Program-made: the position numbers and the translations under genes | Assembly (NCBI GenBank): GCA_003538625.1 | Contig: DPRR01000021.1 | Coordinates: 24,064 to 88,063 of the forward strand | Reading direction: 5' to 3' | DNA: 64,000 bases | From: Ignavibacteriales bacterium | GTDB taxonomy: Bacteria > Bacteroidota > Ignavibacteria > Ignavibacteriales > Ignavibacteriaceae | In this document: in pieces, positions 54,604 through 63,888 of the stretch | Layout: each line of letters begins with the position of its first letter | How positions within the stretch are numbered: position 1 is the first letter of the stretch | Notes under the pieces: generated by a model | What the model saw: the letters and a program-made list of their open reading frames with translations, nothing else | What the model was told of the DNA's origin: nothing | Databases searched by the model: none

Positions 54604-56964
54604 ATGCAAAGTTCAAAAATAGATTTTCTAGGTAAATATAATGAATTGATGCAGTCTGCGATCCACTCATCAAGCAATTTTCCTAGTAAATTTTGTGATT
54701 TTATTGTTAAGGAATTTGAGTTAGAAGCTGCGGTGCTTTTTAAATTAGCTGATAATGGAAATCTGGAAATGATTGGGAAATCCTTTTCGGCAAAAAAATC
54801 ATTATCCGCCGAAGTTCATTTGACTTGCCCCGGCTGCAAAAATATAAAGGAAGATAATCAACTAAATCAATTTATTATTCAATCTGATTGTTCATTCAAT
54901 ATAACAGATCATATAATTAACGAAGGCTGTATAGTTTTAAATATAGCTGACGGACAATTTGCTTTATTAAAAATTGCAAAGACAAATCCCTTTTCTAAAA
55001 GTGAAAAAGATAATATTGAACTAATTAGCGAGAACTTAAAAAATCTTTTAAAGTTATGGATTGGAAGTAAAGGTTTATTAAATAATTCTTTAAGTAATAT
55101 TATATCTAACATTGCGCAGGAACTAAGAACTCCCACTAACAGCATAATGGGATTTGCATCCCTTCTAAACGAGGAAAATCTATCAGCTACCCAAACTGAA
55201 TATGTAGGAACTCTTAAGGACAATGCGTTTGAACTTCTTTCTGTGATAAATGATTTAATAGATTTTAGCAAACTGGAAAGCGGTGTAACTAAAATAATTC
55301 TCACCTCAATTAATTTTAAAGATTATTTACAGGAAATTGTTTCTCTATTCAGTTCAAAAATCGAAAAATCCAGAATAGAATTTGTGGTTGAAATAAGTCC
55401 TGTAATTCCTGATAGCATTAAAATAGACACACAAAAATTAAGATATATACTGCTTAGTATTTTAACCAATTCTGTTAGAATGACTGAAAGAGGAAAAATT
55501 TCACTTTCGGTTTCAGCATCTAACAACAAAAATCTGGTCTTTAGAATCTCTGACACCAGTCCCGGATTAAATGTAAAAAAGAGTACAGAATTTTTTCAAC
55601 CTTTTGCATTGAATGAATTGCATACCACCAAGTTTGGAAATTTAACAGGCTTGGGATTATCGTTAACAAAAAAATATATTGAATTTTTGGGCGGTGACAT
55701 AAGTATTTCCAGTGGAATTGGTAAAGGTGTAACTTATAATTTTGCGATTACAGGAGAAATTCTTTCATCAATTGAGGGACAATTAGCAGGTCTTCCTAAG
55801 CCGGTTGGAACCAAAAATAAAGTCCTTGTTGTTGAAGATGATTATGCAACATCGAAGTTATTAAGTAATTATTTATCGAAATGGGGATACGAACCGACTA
55901 TTGTAAATTCAGCTCAGCAAGCGATGAAGATAATTGAGACTCAGCAATTTCTTTCCGTAATTATGGATATAATTCTGCCCGATGCTAATGGTTTTGAACT
56001 TTTAAAACAATTCAGAGAAAATCCAATTACTAAACATACACCTGTCATTGTTTGTTCGGTTGAAGCTGAGCAGCAAAAAGCTTTTATGATGGGTGCTGTA
56101 GAATATTTTGTAAAACCGATAAACTACAAATATCTTGTTGAAGTATTAACAAGTTATAAGCTTAAAAAAGATTCTAATATTCTTATTGTTGATGATGATA
56201 TACCCACTGTTAATCTAATTAAAGAGGCAGTTGAACAGGCAGGATTCAATGCAATTGCAGAACATCAGTCATCAAAAGTTATGGGGATGATTGATAATTT
56301 AAGTCTTGATCTAGCAATAATTGATCTTGATATGCCGGTTGTAAACGGATTTGATCTGATAAAAATGATTAAATCAAATAAGAATTTTTCCAAACTTCCA
56401 ATTATCATTTATACAGGTAAAGAATCTTACCAGGATGATTTAAAAAAGATTGACGGATTATTTTCTGATTTATTAAAGAAGAGCAGCACAAATATCGAAG
56501 ATCTGGCTGAAACTGTAAGCGCCATGATAAACAGATACGATGAGCCCTCAACACCTGAAGAGATTAAAAATGTTAAGGACACTGTAAAGATATTATTAGT
56601 TGAAGATTATAAGCATTCACAAATAATTGTAACAAGGCTGTTAAAGAAAAATAATTTTGAATCGATTGTTGTTGTTGAAAACGGTTTGCAGGCTTATGAA
56701 CAAGTTCAGGAACAGCACTATGATCTGATACTTATGGATATGCAAATGCCTGTAATGAATGGATTTGAGGCTACACAAAAAATTCGCGAACTTGATGCTT
56801 ATAAAGACACTCCGATTATTGCACTTACTGCTTTTGCAATGAAAGGTGACAGAGAAAAATGTTTGGAAGCAGGAGCGACTGACTATATTCCAAAACCAAT
56901 CGATAGTCAGGAGTTTATTGAAAAAGTAAAATACTATACTGAGAATAAGGTAATTAAAAAATAG
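54604..56964 (+). CDS. Multi-receiver hybrid histidine-kinase-like protein lacking the phospho-acceptor histidine
   Basis: The 786-residue protein has an N-terminal GAF-like sensor (~1-150) with a CPGC pair near 80. The HisKA-like H-box reads NIAQELRTPTNSIMGF, where Q172 (CAG) occupies the position of the phosphorylated His. Next is an HATPase domain (~235-390) with N-box ILTNSVRMTERGKI, G1 ISDTSPGL and G2 GLGLSL. Three receiver domains follow (~405-510, 525-640, 660-780) with intact Asp in IMDIILPD, IIDLDMP and LMDMQMP, and a conserved Lys (VKPI, LKKSS, PKPI). It is probably a phosphorelay or scaffold protein rather than an autokinase. An AAGGG site supports the ATG. Confidence 0.88.
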   Translation: MQSSKIDFLGKYNELMQSAIHSSSNFPSKFCDFIVKEFELEAAVLFKLADNGNLEMIGKSFSAKKSLSAEVHLTCPGCKNIKEDNQLNQFIIQSDCSFNITDHIINEGCIVLNIADGQFALLKIAKTNPFSKSEKDNIELISENLKNLLKLWIGSKGLLNNSLSNIISNIAQELRTPTNSIMGFASLLNEENLSATQTEYVGTLKDNAFELLSVINDLIDFSKLESGVTKIILTSINFKDYLQEIVSLFSSKIEKSRIEFVVEISPVIPDSIKIDTQKLRYILLSILTNSVRMTERGKISLSVSASNNKNLVFRISDTSPGLNVKKSTEFFQPFALNELHTTKFGNLTGLGLSLTKKYIEFLGGDISISSGIGKGVTYNFAITGEILSSIEGQLAGLPKPVGTKNKVLVVEDDYATSKLLSNYLSKWGYEPTIVNSAQQAMKIIETQQFLSVIMDIILPDANGFELLKQFRENPITKHTPVIVCSVEAEQQKAFMMGAVEYFVKPINYKYLVEVLTSYKLKKDSNILIVDDDIPTVNLIKEAVEQAGFNAIAEHQSSKVMGMIDNLSLDLAIIDLDMPVVNGFDLIKMIKSNKNFSKLPIIIYTGKESYQDDLKKIDGLFSDLLKKSSTNIEDLAETVSAMINRYDEPSTPEEIKNVKDTVKILLVEDYKHSQIIVTRLLKKNNFESIVVVENGLQAYEQVQEQHYDLILMDMQMPVMNGFEATQKIRELDAYKDTPIIALTAFAMKGDREKCLEAGATDYIPKPIDSQEFIEKVKYYTENKVIKK

Positions 56965-57001
56965 TGCTGGCTTTTCCCTTTCCTTTCCGGTTCAGAGATA
57001 C

Positions 57002-57019
57002 AAATACATTTTTGTATTT
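57002..57019 (+). terminator. Weak hairpin between the sensor gene and gltX
   Basis: A 7-bp AT-rich stem (AAATACA with TGTATTT, 4-base loop) with a T-rich tail precedes gltX. It is weak and only a candidate. Confidence 0.3.
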
Positions 57020-57048
57020 TTATTTACTCAAATTTAGGATTTCCAATA

Positions 57049-58509
57049 ATGATTAATGAAACTCCACGAGTTCGTTTTGCACCCAGTCCAACCGGTTATC
57101 TTCATGTGGGCGGTTTACGAACTGCTTTGTACAACTATCTTTTTGCAAAAAGAAATAATGGCACATTTGTTTTAAGAATCGAGGACACTGATAGAAATCG
57201 TTATGTTGAAGGTGCTGTTGAGAATTTAATTAAAGCTCTTAACTGGGCTGGATTAAATTATGATGAAGGACCTGAGGTTGGCGGTAACTCTGGACCTTAC
57301 TTGCAATCAGAAAGATTGGATATCTATAAAAAGTATGCTGATGAATTAATTGAAAAAGGTAAAGCCTACTATTGTTTCTGCACTCCTGAAAGATTAAAAT
57401 CTTTAAAAGAAGAACAAGAAAAGCAAAAACTTCCACAAGCAAAGTACGATAAACATTGTCTTAATCTTTCAAAGGAAGAAATTGCAAATAATCTTGCAGC
57501 GGGAATTGCTAAAGTGGTAAGATTAAACGTCGAGCAAAATAATACTATTAAGTTTGATGATATTATCCGCGAACACGTTGAGTTTGAAAGCAATAATGTT
57601 GATGATCAGGTTCTCATTAAAAGTGATGGGTATCCAACATATCATCTTGCAAACGTTGTGGATGATCATCTAATGAAAATAACACATGTTATTCGTGGTG
57701 AAGAATGGCTATCCTCAACTCCAAAACACGTTTTACTTTACGATGCGTTTGGATGGGAACGACCAATTTTTGCCCATCTCCCTCTTCTATTAAATCCTGA
57801 TCGATCAAAACTAAGTAAAAGACAGGGCGATGTTGCGGTTGAAGATTATCGCGACAAAGGATATCTGAAAGATGCTCTTATAAATTTTGTTGCTCTGCTT
57901 GGATGGAATGCCGGTGATGATAAAGAGTTTTATTATATGGATGATTTGATTTCCTGTTTTTCATTAGAGCGAGTTAATAAAGCTGGAGCTATTTTTGATC
58001 TTCAAAAATTAAATTGGCTTAATGCTGAACATCTTAGAAAAAAGTCAGATTCAGAATTGCTTGAAATGTTAAAATCTGAAATACAAAAATCAAAATTCAA
58101 AAATGGAAATTATTCTGACAAATTTTTGTTATTAATTATCCAGTCAATGAAAGAGCGAGTCTCATTCATTAAAGAATTTATTGATACCTGTACTTATTTT
58201 TACGAAGCACCAACCGAATATGAACAAAAAGCTATTGAGAAAAACTGGAAACCGGATATTCCAGATCAGTTAATTAAGCTTAAAGAAGAAATTGCGTCAT
58301 TAAACAATCCGACCAAAGAAGATTATGAACATGCGCTTGCAAAAGTTTCTGAAGAATTAAATGTTGGCAAAGGAAAACTAATTCATCCATTGCGGTTAGC
58401 TGTTTCGGGGCAAAGTACCGGACCTGGAATGTTTGATTTGCTTTTTATTCTTGGCAAGGATGAAGTTGTGAAGCGAATTGAAGCAGCAGTTAAGAGTATT
58501 TCTGTTTAG
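57049..58509 (+). CDS. gltX: Glutamyl-tRNA synthetase
   Basis: The 486-residue class Ib synthetase has the HIGH-equivalent FAPSPTGYLHVGGLR, RIEDTDRNRY, the KMSKS-equivalent KLSKRQGDVAVEDY, and a C-terminal anticodon-binding helix bundle. Since glnS is also present in this window (60.2 kb), this enzyme need not be the non-discriminating form that also charges tRNA-Gln. It converges with the DUF3307 gene, whose end is 6 bases away. Confidence 0.97.
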   Translation: MINETPRVRFAPSPTGYLHVGGLRTALYNYLFAKRNNGTFVLRIEDTDRNRYVEGAVENLIKALNWAGLNYDEGPEVGGNSGPYLQSERLDIYKKYADELIEKGKAYYCFCTPERLKSLKEEQEKQKLPQAKYDKHCLNLSKEEIANNLAAGIAKVVRLNVEQNNTIKFDDIIREHVEFESNNVDDQVLIKSDGYPTYHLANVVDDHLMKITHVIRGEEWLSSTPKHVLLYDAFGWERPIFAHLPLLLNPDRSKLSKRQGDVAVEDYRDKGYLKDALINFVALLGWNAGDDKEFYYMDDLISCFSLERVNKAGAIFDLQKLNWLNAEHLRKKSDSELLEMLKSEIQKSKFKNGNYSDKFLLLIIQSMKERVSFIKEFIDTCTYFYEAPTEYEQKAIEKNWKPDIPDQLIKLKEEIASLNNPTKEDYEHALAKVSEELNVGKGKLIHPLRLAVSGQSTGPGMFDLLFILGKDEVVKRIEAAVKSISV

Positions 58510-58515
58510 GATTTT

Positions 58516-59259
58516 CTAATTCAAAAATAAAATTACTTTTGTTGTAACAAACGCAATTGATATTCCGATTGTAAAACTTAACAGCGTACCTATCAACACG
58601 TACTCTACCATAACTTTATCTTGTTCACTTTTAATTTCTGAATAACGTAAAATAGATTTAGCTGTTATTAAAAATCCTACTACGGCAGGTAAATCTGCTA
58701 GAAACAAAACAAGAATTATAATTCTTTCAAGATAACCGATCAGCCTACCTGTTTTTATTTCGTCTTTATTATTGTTTTCACTTTTAAATATTTTGGTTTG
58801 AAATGGTTTTATTATATAACTGATTATTATGCTGCTAAACTTTGTTACTAATATTAGAGCAATAATAATTACCATCGTCTTTACATAAACACTCCCCCAC
58901 ATATTAAACCAGAACAGATTTGTTGTTTCCCTTAATTCACTCTCTAAATAAATGGATAGACCAATTATCACTAAATAATGTGCAGCTTGATCAACTAAAA
59001 ATATTGTTAGTGAATCTTTCTTGATCGTTTTTTTTAATAAATCAATTAATGTATGGCTAACTAATATTACCAGTGGAATTGTAATGCAAAACCAGATTCC
59101 GACTAATAAATAACTGAGTATGGTAACAATCAAGATATGTTTGCCAAATACTAAAGTACTATGCTTGCGTTTTACATCTTCATCTGTTTGAAATATAAAA
59201 TCAGCAAGAAAATGAGCCGTTAGCAAGGGAATAATAACTTGTATAGGAATACTACTCAT
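58516..59259 (-). CDS. DUF3307 integral membrane protein
   Basis: This 247-residue protein has about six hydrophobic spans and the family's N-terminal LLTAHFLADFIFQTDEDV and CHT/SHTLIDLLK type motif (LVSHTLIDLLKK, ~65). Function is unknown. The family is repeatedly found beside SatD-like regulators, as here, where the satD-like gene lies upstream on the same strand with a 201-base gap filled by palindromes. Confidence 0.88.
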   Translation of the reverse strand: MSSIPIQVIIPLLTAHFLADFIFQTDEDVKRKHSTLVFGKHILIVTILSYLLVGIWFCITIPLVILVSHTLIDLLKKTIKKDSLTIFLVDQAAHYLVIIGLSIYLESELRETTNLFWFNMWGSVYVKTMVIIIALILVTKFSSIIISYIIKPFQTKIFKSENNNKDEIKTGRLIGYLERIIILVLFLADLPAVVGFLITAKSILRYSEIKSEQDKVMVEYVLIGTLLSFTIGISIAFVTTKVILFLN

Positions 59260-59290
59260 GAATAATCATCCATTTATTAAGTAATAAGAT

Positions 59291-59458
59291 TATATAAGCT
59301 TAAAAGCTTATATATTATTAATATAAGCTTAAAAGCTTATATCGATTATTTTAAGTGTTATAGTGCAATCAGTAATTGATACAACCTTAAAAGGTTGTAT
59401 TTATCATAAACAACCTTTTAAGGTTGTATTTGCTAAATACAAGTATTTGCGCTTGTAT
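59291..59458. repeat. Array of five palindromes between the satD-like and DUF3307 genes
   Basis: Five hairpin-forming palindromes lie in 168 bases: 59291-59314 (TATATAAGCTT, AA, AAGCTTATATA), 59321-59342 (the same core), 59379-59400 (ACAACCTT, AA, AAGGTTGT), 59410-59427 (ACAACCTT, TT, AAGGTTGT) and 59437-59458 (ATACAAG ... CTTGTAT). Palindromes 1-4 have a 2-base spacer between arms, and they come as two like pairs. This layout suits repeated operator sites for a dimeric DNA-binding protein, or stacked RNA hairpins. Confidence 0.85.
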
Positions 59459-59460
59459 CG

Positions 59461-60132
59461 TCATTTTTTAGTTTTTATAGATATGGAAGCACCAAGCACA
59501 ATACTTTTAAAGTAAGTGATATTGTCAGCAACTATCATCCATCCAGCAGCATCAATCTGCTGCGAAACTGCAGATTGTGAAATATGAAGTTTAGATGCGA
59601 TTACCTTCTGATCCATATTTTGCAGTGCAAGTAAAACTATTTTACATTGATTGCTAGTCCATCTTGAAGAAATAAAATCCGAGTTCTTAATGATAAGATC
59701 AATCTCATTTGAATTTGGTATAACATCAGATACAAATTTTAGTTTATGCTTCCCTTTTTTATCTAATGCTTTTCCAGATATTTTATAAGCATCACCGATA
59801 CCAAAAGAAGATTCAACCAAATCAACAGTTCCGACTGAAATAGCCATTCTTGCTTCAATAGAACTAAGCTGCATCTTGGCTTTTAAATATGCGCGATAAA
59901 ATAATGCAATGCTGAATGCTAATTCGGGTTTTTTAATAAGAAGCTGCCAGCTATCGCCGCGGAATAATTCTGGTTCATACTTTAGTGCATCAGGAAATAC
60001 TTTTGTTATTTCTTTTGAACAACTTCTCATAACTTTTATAAGTTGTTTATGCTGATCAAGTGAAAGCTTTGATGATTTTACAACATCACCAGTTATAACC
60101 GAATATAACTTCTTAGTTTTTTCTTTTGCCAT
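59461..60132 (-). CDS. SatD-like protein with C-terminal helix-turn-helix
   Basis: The 223-residue protein contains SVITGDVVKSSK (~12) and LFRGDSWQLLIK (~70) with a class-III-cyclase-like central region (VGTVDLVESSFGIGDAYKISGKAL), as in SatD proteins. A C-terminal HTH (NMDQKVIASKLHISQSAVSQQIDAAGW, ~170-197) is the likely DNA-binding part. It is followed by a palindrome array and the DUF3307 membrane gene, so it may regulate that gene and itself; this is inferred. A nucleotide or signal ligand for the N-terminal domain is possible but unproven. Confidence 0.82.
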   Translation of the reverse strand: MAKEKTKKLYSVITGDVVKSSKLSLDQHKQLIKVMRSCSKEITKVFPDALKYEPELFRGDSWQLLIKKPELAFSIALFYRAYLKAKMQLSSIEARMAISVGTVDLVESSFGIGDAYKISGKALDKKGKHKLKFVSDVIPNSNEIDLIIKNSDFISSRWTSNQCKIVLLALQNMDQKVIASKLHISQSAVSQQIDAAGWMIVADNITYFKSIVLGASISIKTKK

Positions 60133-60155
60133 AATATTCTTTTACAAAAATGTTT

Positions 60156-61856
60156 TTATTTCTTACCGCCTGTTTTAGCCCATGTGTCCTTTAAAGTTAC
60201 AGTACGATTAAAGACAAGTTTTTCTTTAGTTGTATATTTTGTATCAATGCAAAAATATCCTTGTCTTTCAAACTGATAACGATCGCCAGGTTTTGCTGAT
60301 TTCACAAATGGTTCGAGCTTGGCATTTGGAACGACCTCAAGAGAATTAGGATTTATCAAATCTTTATAGTCTTTGTCTTTCTCACTTGCAGGATCTTCAA
60401 CTGTTAATAATCTATCGTACAATCTAACTTCACAATCAACTGCTTCTTTTACTGAAACCCAATGGATTGTTCCTTTAACCTTTTTGGTGCTTGTACCAGT
60501 TCCGCTTTTAGTTTCAACATCATAACTACAATTAAGTTGTACAACTTCCCCATTTTCATTTTTAATTACATCATCACATTTGATAATGTAAGCATAGCGT
60601 AATCTAACTTCTCCACCGGGAATTAATCTATGAAATCCTTTTGGCGGATTTTCCATGAAATCACTTTTCTCAATATAGATTTCTTTTGAGAATGGAACTT
60701 TACGATGACCCATTTCAGCATCTTCAGGATTATTTACTGCCTCAAGTTCTTCTTCACCTTCATAATTTGTAATCACAACTTTTAATGGATCAAGAACAGC
60801 CATTACTCTTTGTGATTTTTTATTAAGGTCTTCACGAATTGCATGTTCAAGAACAGCAACTTCGGTAATTGCATCGCGCTTTGCAACTCCAATTATTTCT
60901 GCAAAATTTTGGATAGCTTCTGGAGTATAGCCTCTTCTTCGATAAGCAGAAATGGTAGGCATTCTTGGATCATCCCAGCCATCAACAAATTTTTGTTCAA
61001 CAAGTTCAAGCAACTTGCGCTTACTCATAACAGTGTAGGTTAAATTTAATCTTGCAAATTCTATCTGCTGCGGATGATGGATTTCGAGTTCGTTTAAAAA
61101 CCAATCATATAAAGGTCTATGCACTTCAAACTCAAGTGTACAGATCGAATGAGTAATACCTTCGATTGAATCTTCTAATCCATGTGCCCAATCATAAGTT
61201 GGATAGATGCACCATTTATTTCCGGTTCGATGATGCTCGGAGTGAATTATGCGGTACATAACAGGATCACGCAAAAGCATATTTGGGGATGACATATCAA
61301 TTTTTGCACGTAGAACTTTTTCACCATTCTTAAATTCACCATTTTTCATTCGATTGAACAAATCAAGATTTTCTTCAATTGAACGATTTCGATTTGGACT
61401 TTCTGTTCCAACTTCAGTTACTGTTCCGCGCAATCCACGCATGGTTTCCGGATCGGAATCATCCACATAGGCTTTACCTTTTTTAATTAGCAGAACAGCC
61501 CATTCATACATTTTATCAAAATAATCTGAAGCATAAAATATTCGATCTTCAAAATCACCGCCCAGCCATTTTACATCTTCAATAATCGAATCTACATATT
61601 CCTGATCTTCCTTAGTAGGATTTGTATCATCAAATCTTAGATTAAATTTTCCCGTGTAATCGCGGGCAATTCCGTAATTGAGACAAATAGATTTTGCGTG
61701 TCCTATATGAAGATAACCGTTTGGTTCGGGTGGAAATCTTGTGTGAACTTTTCCATTCCATTTATTAGTTTTTAAATCCTCATCTATTATTTCGTAAATA
61801 AAGTTTTTGGATTTTTCTTTAGAAGAATCGTTAATGTTAGAGATATTGTTTTCCAT
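60156..61856 (-). CDS. glnS: Glutaminyl-tRNA synthetase
   Basis: The ~566-residue class Ib synthetase has HIGH as [16 protein letters not shown] (~45), the RFDDTNP motif and KMSKS-equivalent [11 protein letters not shown] (~270), with two C-terminal beta-barrel anticodon-binding domains (from ~345). The ATG ten codons into the longest frame is the likelier start, since the family begins soon before [11 protein letters not shown]. It charges tRNA-Gln directly, so the amidotransferase (GatCAB) route is not needed for Gln. Confidence 0.96.
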   Translation of the reverse strand: MENNISNINDSSKEKSKNFIYEIIDEDLKTNKWNGKVHTRFPPEPNGYLHIGHAKSICLNYGIARDYTGKFNLRFDDTNPTKEDQEYVDSIIEDVKWLGGDFEDRIFYASDYFDKMYEWAVLLIKKGKAYVDDSDPETMRGLRGTVTEVGTESPNRNRSIEENLDLFNRMKNGEFKNGEKVLRAKIDMSSPNMLLRDPVMYRIIHSEHHRTGNKWCIYPTYDWAHGLEDSIEGITHSICTLEFEVHRPLYDWFLNELEIHHPQQIEFARLNLTYTVMSKRKLLELVEQKFVDGWDDPRMPTISAYRRRGYTPEAIQNFAEIIGVAKRDAITEVAVLEHAIREDLNKKSQRVMAVLDPLKVVITNYEGEEELEAVNNPEDAEMGHRKVPFSKEIYIEKSDFMENPPKGFHRLIPGGEVRLRYAYIIKCDDVIKNENGEVVQLNCSYDVETKSGTGTSTKKVKGTIHWVSVKEAVDCEVRLYDRLLTVEDPASEKDKDYKDLINPNSLEVVPNAKLEPFVKSAKPGDRYQFERQGYFCIDTKYTTKEKLVFNRTVTLKDTWAKTGGKK

Positions 61857-61992
61857 AATTCCAATATTAGTTGTGTGATACAAAAATAAGGAAAGATGGA
61901 TTAAAGCGTAAGTGTGCAGCAGTAATTAAATAGTGTAGAAATGTAGAATACCTTGAAGAAGCAAAGTGTTAAAGGACGAGTAGAAAAGTTTA

Positions 61993-62202
61993 CTAAACCC
62001 GTCCTGAAACTTTATAAATATTCAGCATCTGAAGAAAATATTCAATCTTGTTTCTGTCTAAAAGATTTGGAATTTTTTTAAAGTTAGAATAAACTTTTGT
62101 AATTCCAGTAAATCTTCCAAACTCATTTACCATTTTCTGGACGATCTTACCATCATCTTCGATGTCGTAATGCCCGTCCTGACCGATGTATGTTTTGCTC
62201 AT
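61993..62202 (-). CDS. Small hypothetical protein
   Basis: 69 residues, with a GGAAAA ribosome-like site upstream of the ATG at 62202. The sequence YIGQDGHYDIEDDGKIVQKMVNEFGRF suggests a short acidic-then-basic protein without membrane or zinc motifs. It is 17 bases downstream of another small gene on the same strand. I do not recognise it. Confidence 0.5.
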   Translation of the reverse strand: MSKTYIGQDGHYDIEDDGKIVQKMVNEFGRFTGITKVYSNFKKIPNLLDRNKIEYFLQMLNIYKVSGRV

Positions 62203-62219
62203 AAAATTTTCCGATTTAT

Positions 62220-62411
62220 TTAATCAAAGACTATGTTTTCCGGTTTATCAATAACTTCTATATAAGAAATTTCGGGAATATTATTTTCTTCAAGAAGATC
62301 TTCTATTTCTTCTTCACTGTAGTCGTCAACATTCTCCCAATTGCTAACTAACAAAAACACAACGTTATCTTTCTGTTGTTTTTTTGTTTTTGCTCTGTAA
62401 CTTTTTTTCAT
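62220..62411 (-). CDS. Small hypothetical acidic protein
   Basis: 63 residues with a strong AAAGGAG site 7 bases before the ATG at 62411, which supports real translation. A basic N-terminus (MKKSYRAKTKKQQK) is followed by an acidic part (DDYSEEEIEDLLEENNIPEI). It lies ~180 bases from the tRNA-Leu gene, reading away from it, and forms a likely two-gene unit with the next small gene. Function unknown. Confidence 0.6.
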   Translation of the reverse strand: MKKSYRAKTKKQQKDNVVFLLVSNWENVDDYSEEEIEDLLEENNIPEISYIEVIDKPENIVFD

Positions 62412-62592
62412 TCTAGCTCCTTTTTGTTTTTAAGTATAACACACAATCACTATGCCAAAATCAGTCCATAGCATTTGGTATTAGAATTTTAAAAAAAATT
62501 ATCGTTGCTTTGATTATTCTATTTATGATGCACTAATGTATTGGTTAGTTACATTAAGTTATTTATCTTTTGCCCACAAAATTTGATTATTT

Positions 62593-62678
62593 GCCGAAAT
62601 GGCGGAATTGGTAGACGCGCTGGACTCAAAATCCAGTGGGGCTTACACCTCGTGCCGGTTCGAGTCCGGCTTTCGGTA
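62593..62678 (+). tRNA. tRNA-Leu (anticodon CAA)
   Basis: The 86-base cloverleaf has acceptor stem GCCGAAA/TTTCGGT, D-arm with GGTAGACGC, anticodon stem CTGGA/TCCAG with loop CTCAAAA (anticodon CAA, 62627-62629), a long class II variable arm and T-arm GCCGG-TTCGAGT-CCGGC. It reads the UUG leucine codon. The 3' CCA is not encoded directly (TA is followed by CTCCA), so it is added after transcription. The first pair is G-U. Confidence 0.97.
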
Positions 62679-62690
62679 CTCCATCTCTCT

Positions 62691-62720
62691 AAAGCCTTGT
62701 AATACAAGGCTTTATCTTTT
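62691..62720 (+). terminator. Terminator of tRNA-Leu
   Basis: A perfect 10-bp stem, AAAGCCTTGT with ACAAGGCTTT (3-base loop), is followed by ATCTTTT, 13 bases beyond the tRNA. Confidence 0.75.
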
Positions 62721-62790
62721 TAGGCACTAAAAAAAGTGTCAAATTCGTGCCAATTAACTAAATTAAATCCAAGAATAATTAGGAATTTTT

Positions 62791-63888
62791 ATGAATATCC
62801 CTGTGGTAAAAACTTTCACTCGCAAACGTAAAAAAGGAATTGCTTACGGTGTTGAGTATATGTTAAATAGGAAAAGGATAAGAGAGATAGTTGCTCATGA
62901 TAAAAAAAGTGCTGAAATAATTCGAGGAAAAATTCAACATGAATTAACATTGGGTATACATGGAATACGCCCGATAAATTCAAAAATTATTTCATTAAAG
63001 GACTTACTATCAAATTATCTAAGTTCTAAAAAAGGAACCATCAGGCCGTCAAGCTATGACAGGTATGTAAACTATTTTACCGTTTTCGAAAGATTTATGT
63101 ATAAATATTTTACAGATTCTTGTTCAGATATCAGTCGAATAACCTCAAGATACTTACAAGAATGTTTTATGAAACTCAGCACAGAAGAAGTCACAAATTC
63201 AAAATCTTGGCAGCCAAGTACAATTAATATTTTGAGAGATCTACTCGCCGAGATATTTAATTCTGCAGTTACAGATAAATATATTACGGGAAATCCTGTT
63301 AATTCAACGAGATCTTTAGATGTACCACAGAAAGATACATTACGATTTTATTCTAAGGAACAATGTAAGGAAATAGTTAATAATCTTGATGCTCAATGGA
63401 TTCCATTTATAAATTTCCTCAGTGCGACAGGACTTAGAAAAGGTGAAATAATTAATTTAACCTGGAATAATGTATCACTCGATCAGAATAATCCTTTTGT
63501 TAGAATTCCAGTAACTAAAGGCGGAAGAGTTCAGACTATTCGGCTCACAACCAAAGCCATTGGAATATTGAAGGCCCAAAAAGGGAAAAGTAAAACATAT
63601 GTTTTCCCAAATAAGAATGGCGGTATATTACGTAAGGCAGCTCCTAATGAAGCATTAAAAAAAGCCTTAGATAAAGTTGGAATCAAAGGTACAATCCATA
63701 TGTTCAGACATACATTTGCATCAAATTTTTTAATGGATGGAGTTGGAAGTCTAAATGATCTATCAAATTATTTATCGCATGCAGACACAGAAACAACAAA
63801 AATTTATGCACATCTTTCGGCAGAATATCAGGTGGATATTGTAAAGCGACTTGAAAAATCTCAGGAGAGTAAAGTTCAAGAGGAATAA
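62791..63888 (+). CDS. Tyrosine recombinase / phage-type integrase
   Basis: This 365-residue recombinase has an N-terminal arm-binding-like segment (~1-55, RKRKKGIAYGVEYML), a core-binding SAM-like domain (~65-165) and a catalytic domain. In the last, the Arg is in ATGLRKGEIINL (~212), the His/Arg in HMFRHTFASNF (~308), the second His in LSHADTETT and the nucleophilic Tyr in KIYAHLS. All catalytic residues are intact. It lies ~110 bases after tRNA-Leu, the usual place for an element that integrates into the tRNA 3' end. No excisionase is seen within the window. Confidence 0.93.
   Translation: MNIPVVKTFTRKRKKGIAYGVEYMLNRKRIREIVAHDKKSAEIIRGKIQHELTLGIHGIRPINSKIISLKDLLSNYLSSKKGTIRPSSYDRYVNYFTVFERFMYKYFTDSCSDISRITSRYLQECFMKLSTEEVTNSKSWQPSTINILRDLLAEIFNSAVTDKYITGNPVNSTRSLDVPQKDTLRFYSKEQCKEIVNNLDAQWIPFINFLSATGLRKGEIINLTWNNVSLDQNNPFVRIPVTKGGRVQTIRLTTKAIGILKAQKGKSKTYVFPNKNGGILRKAAPNEALKKALDKVGIKGTIHMFRHTFASNFLMDGVGSLNDLSNYLSHADTETTKIYAHLSAEYQVDIVKRLEKSQESKVQEE

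Noticed and set aside
59291..59458. CRISPR array
   Set aside because: The repeated units are palindromes of differing sequence with irregular gaps of 6-36 bases, and no cas gene is present.
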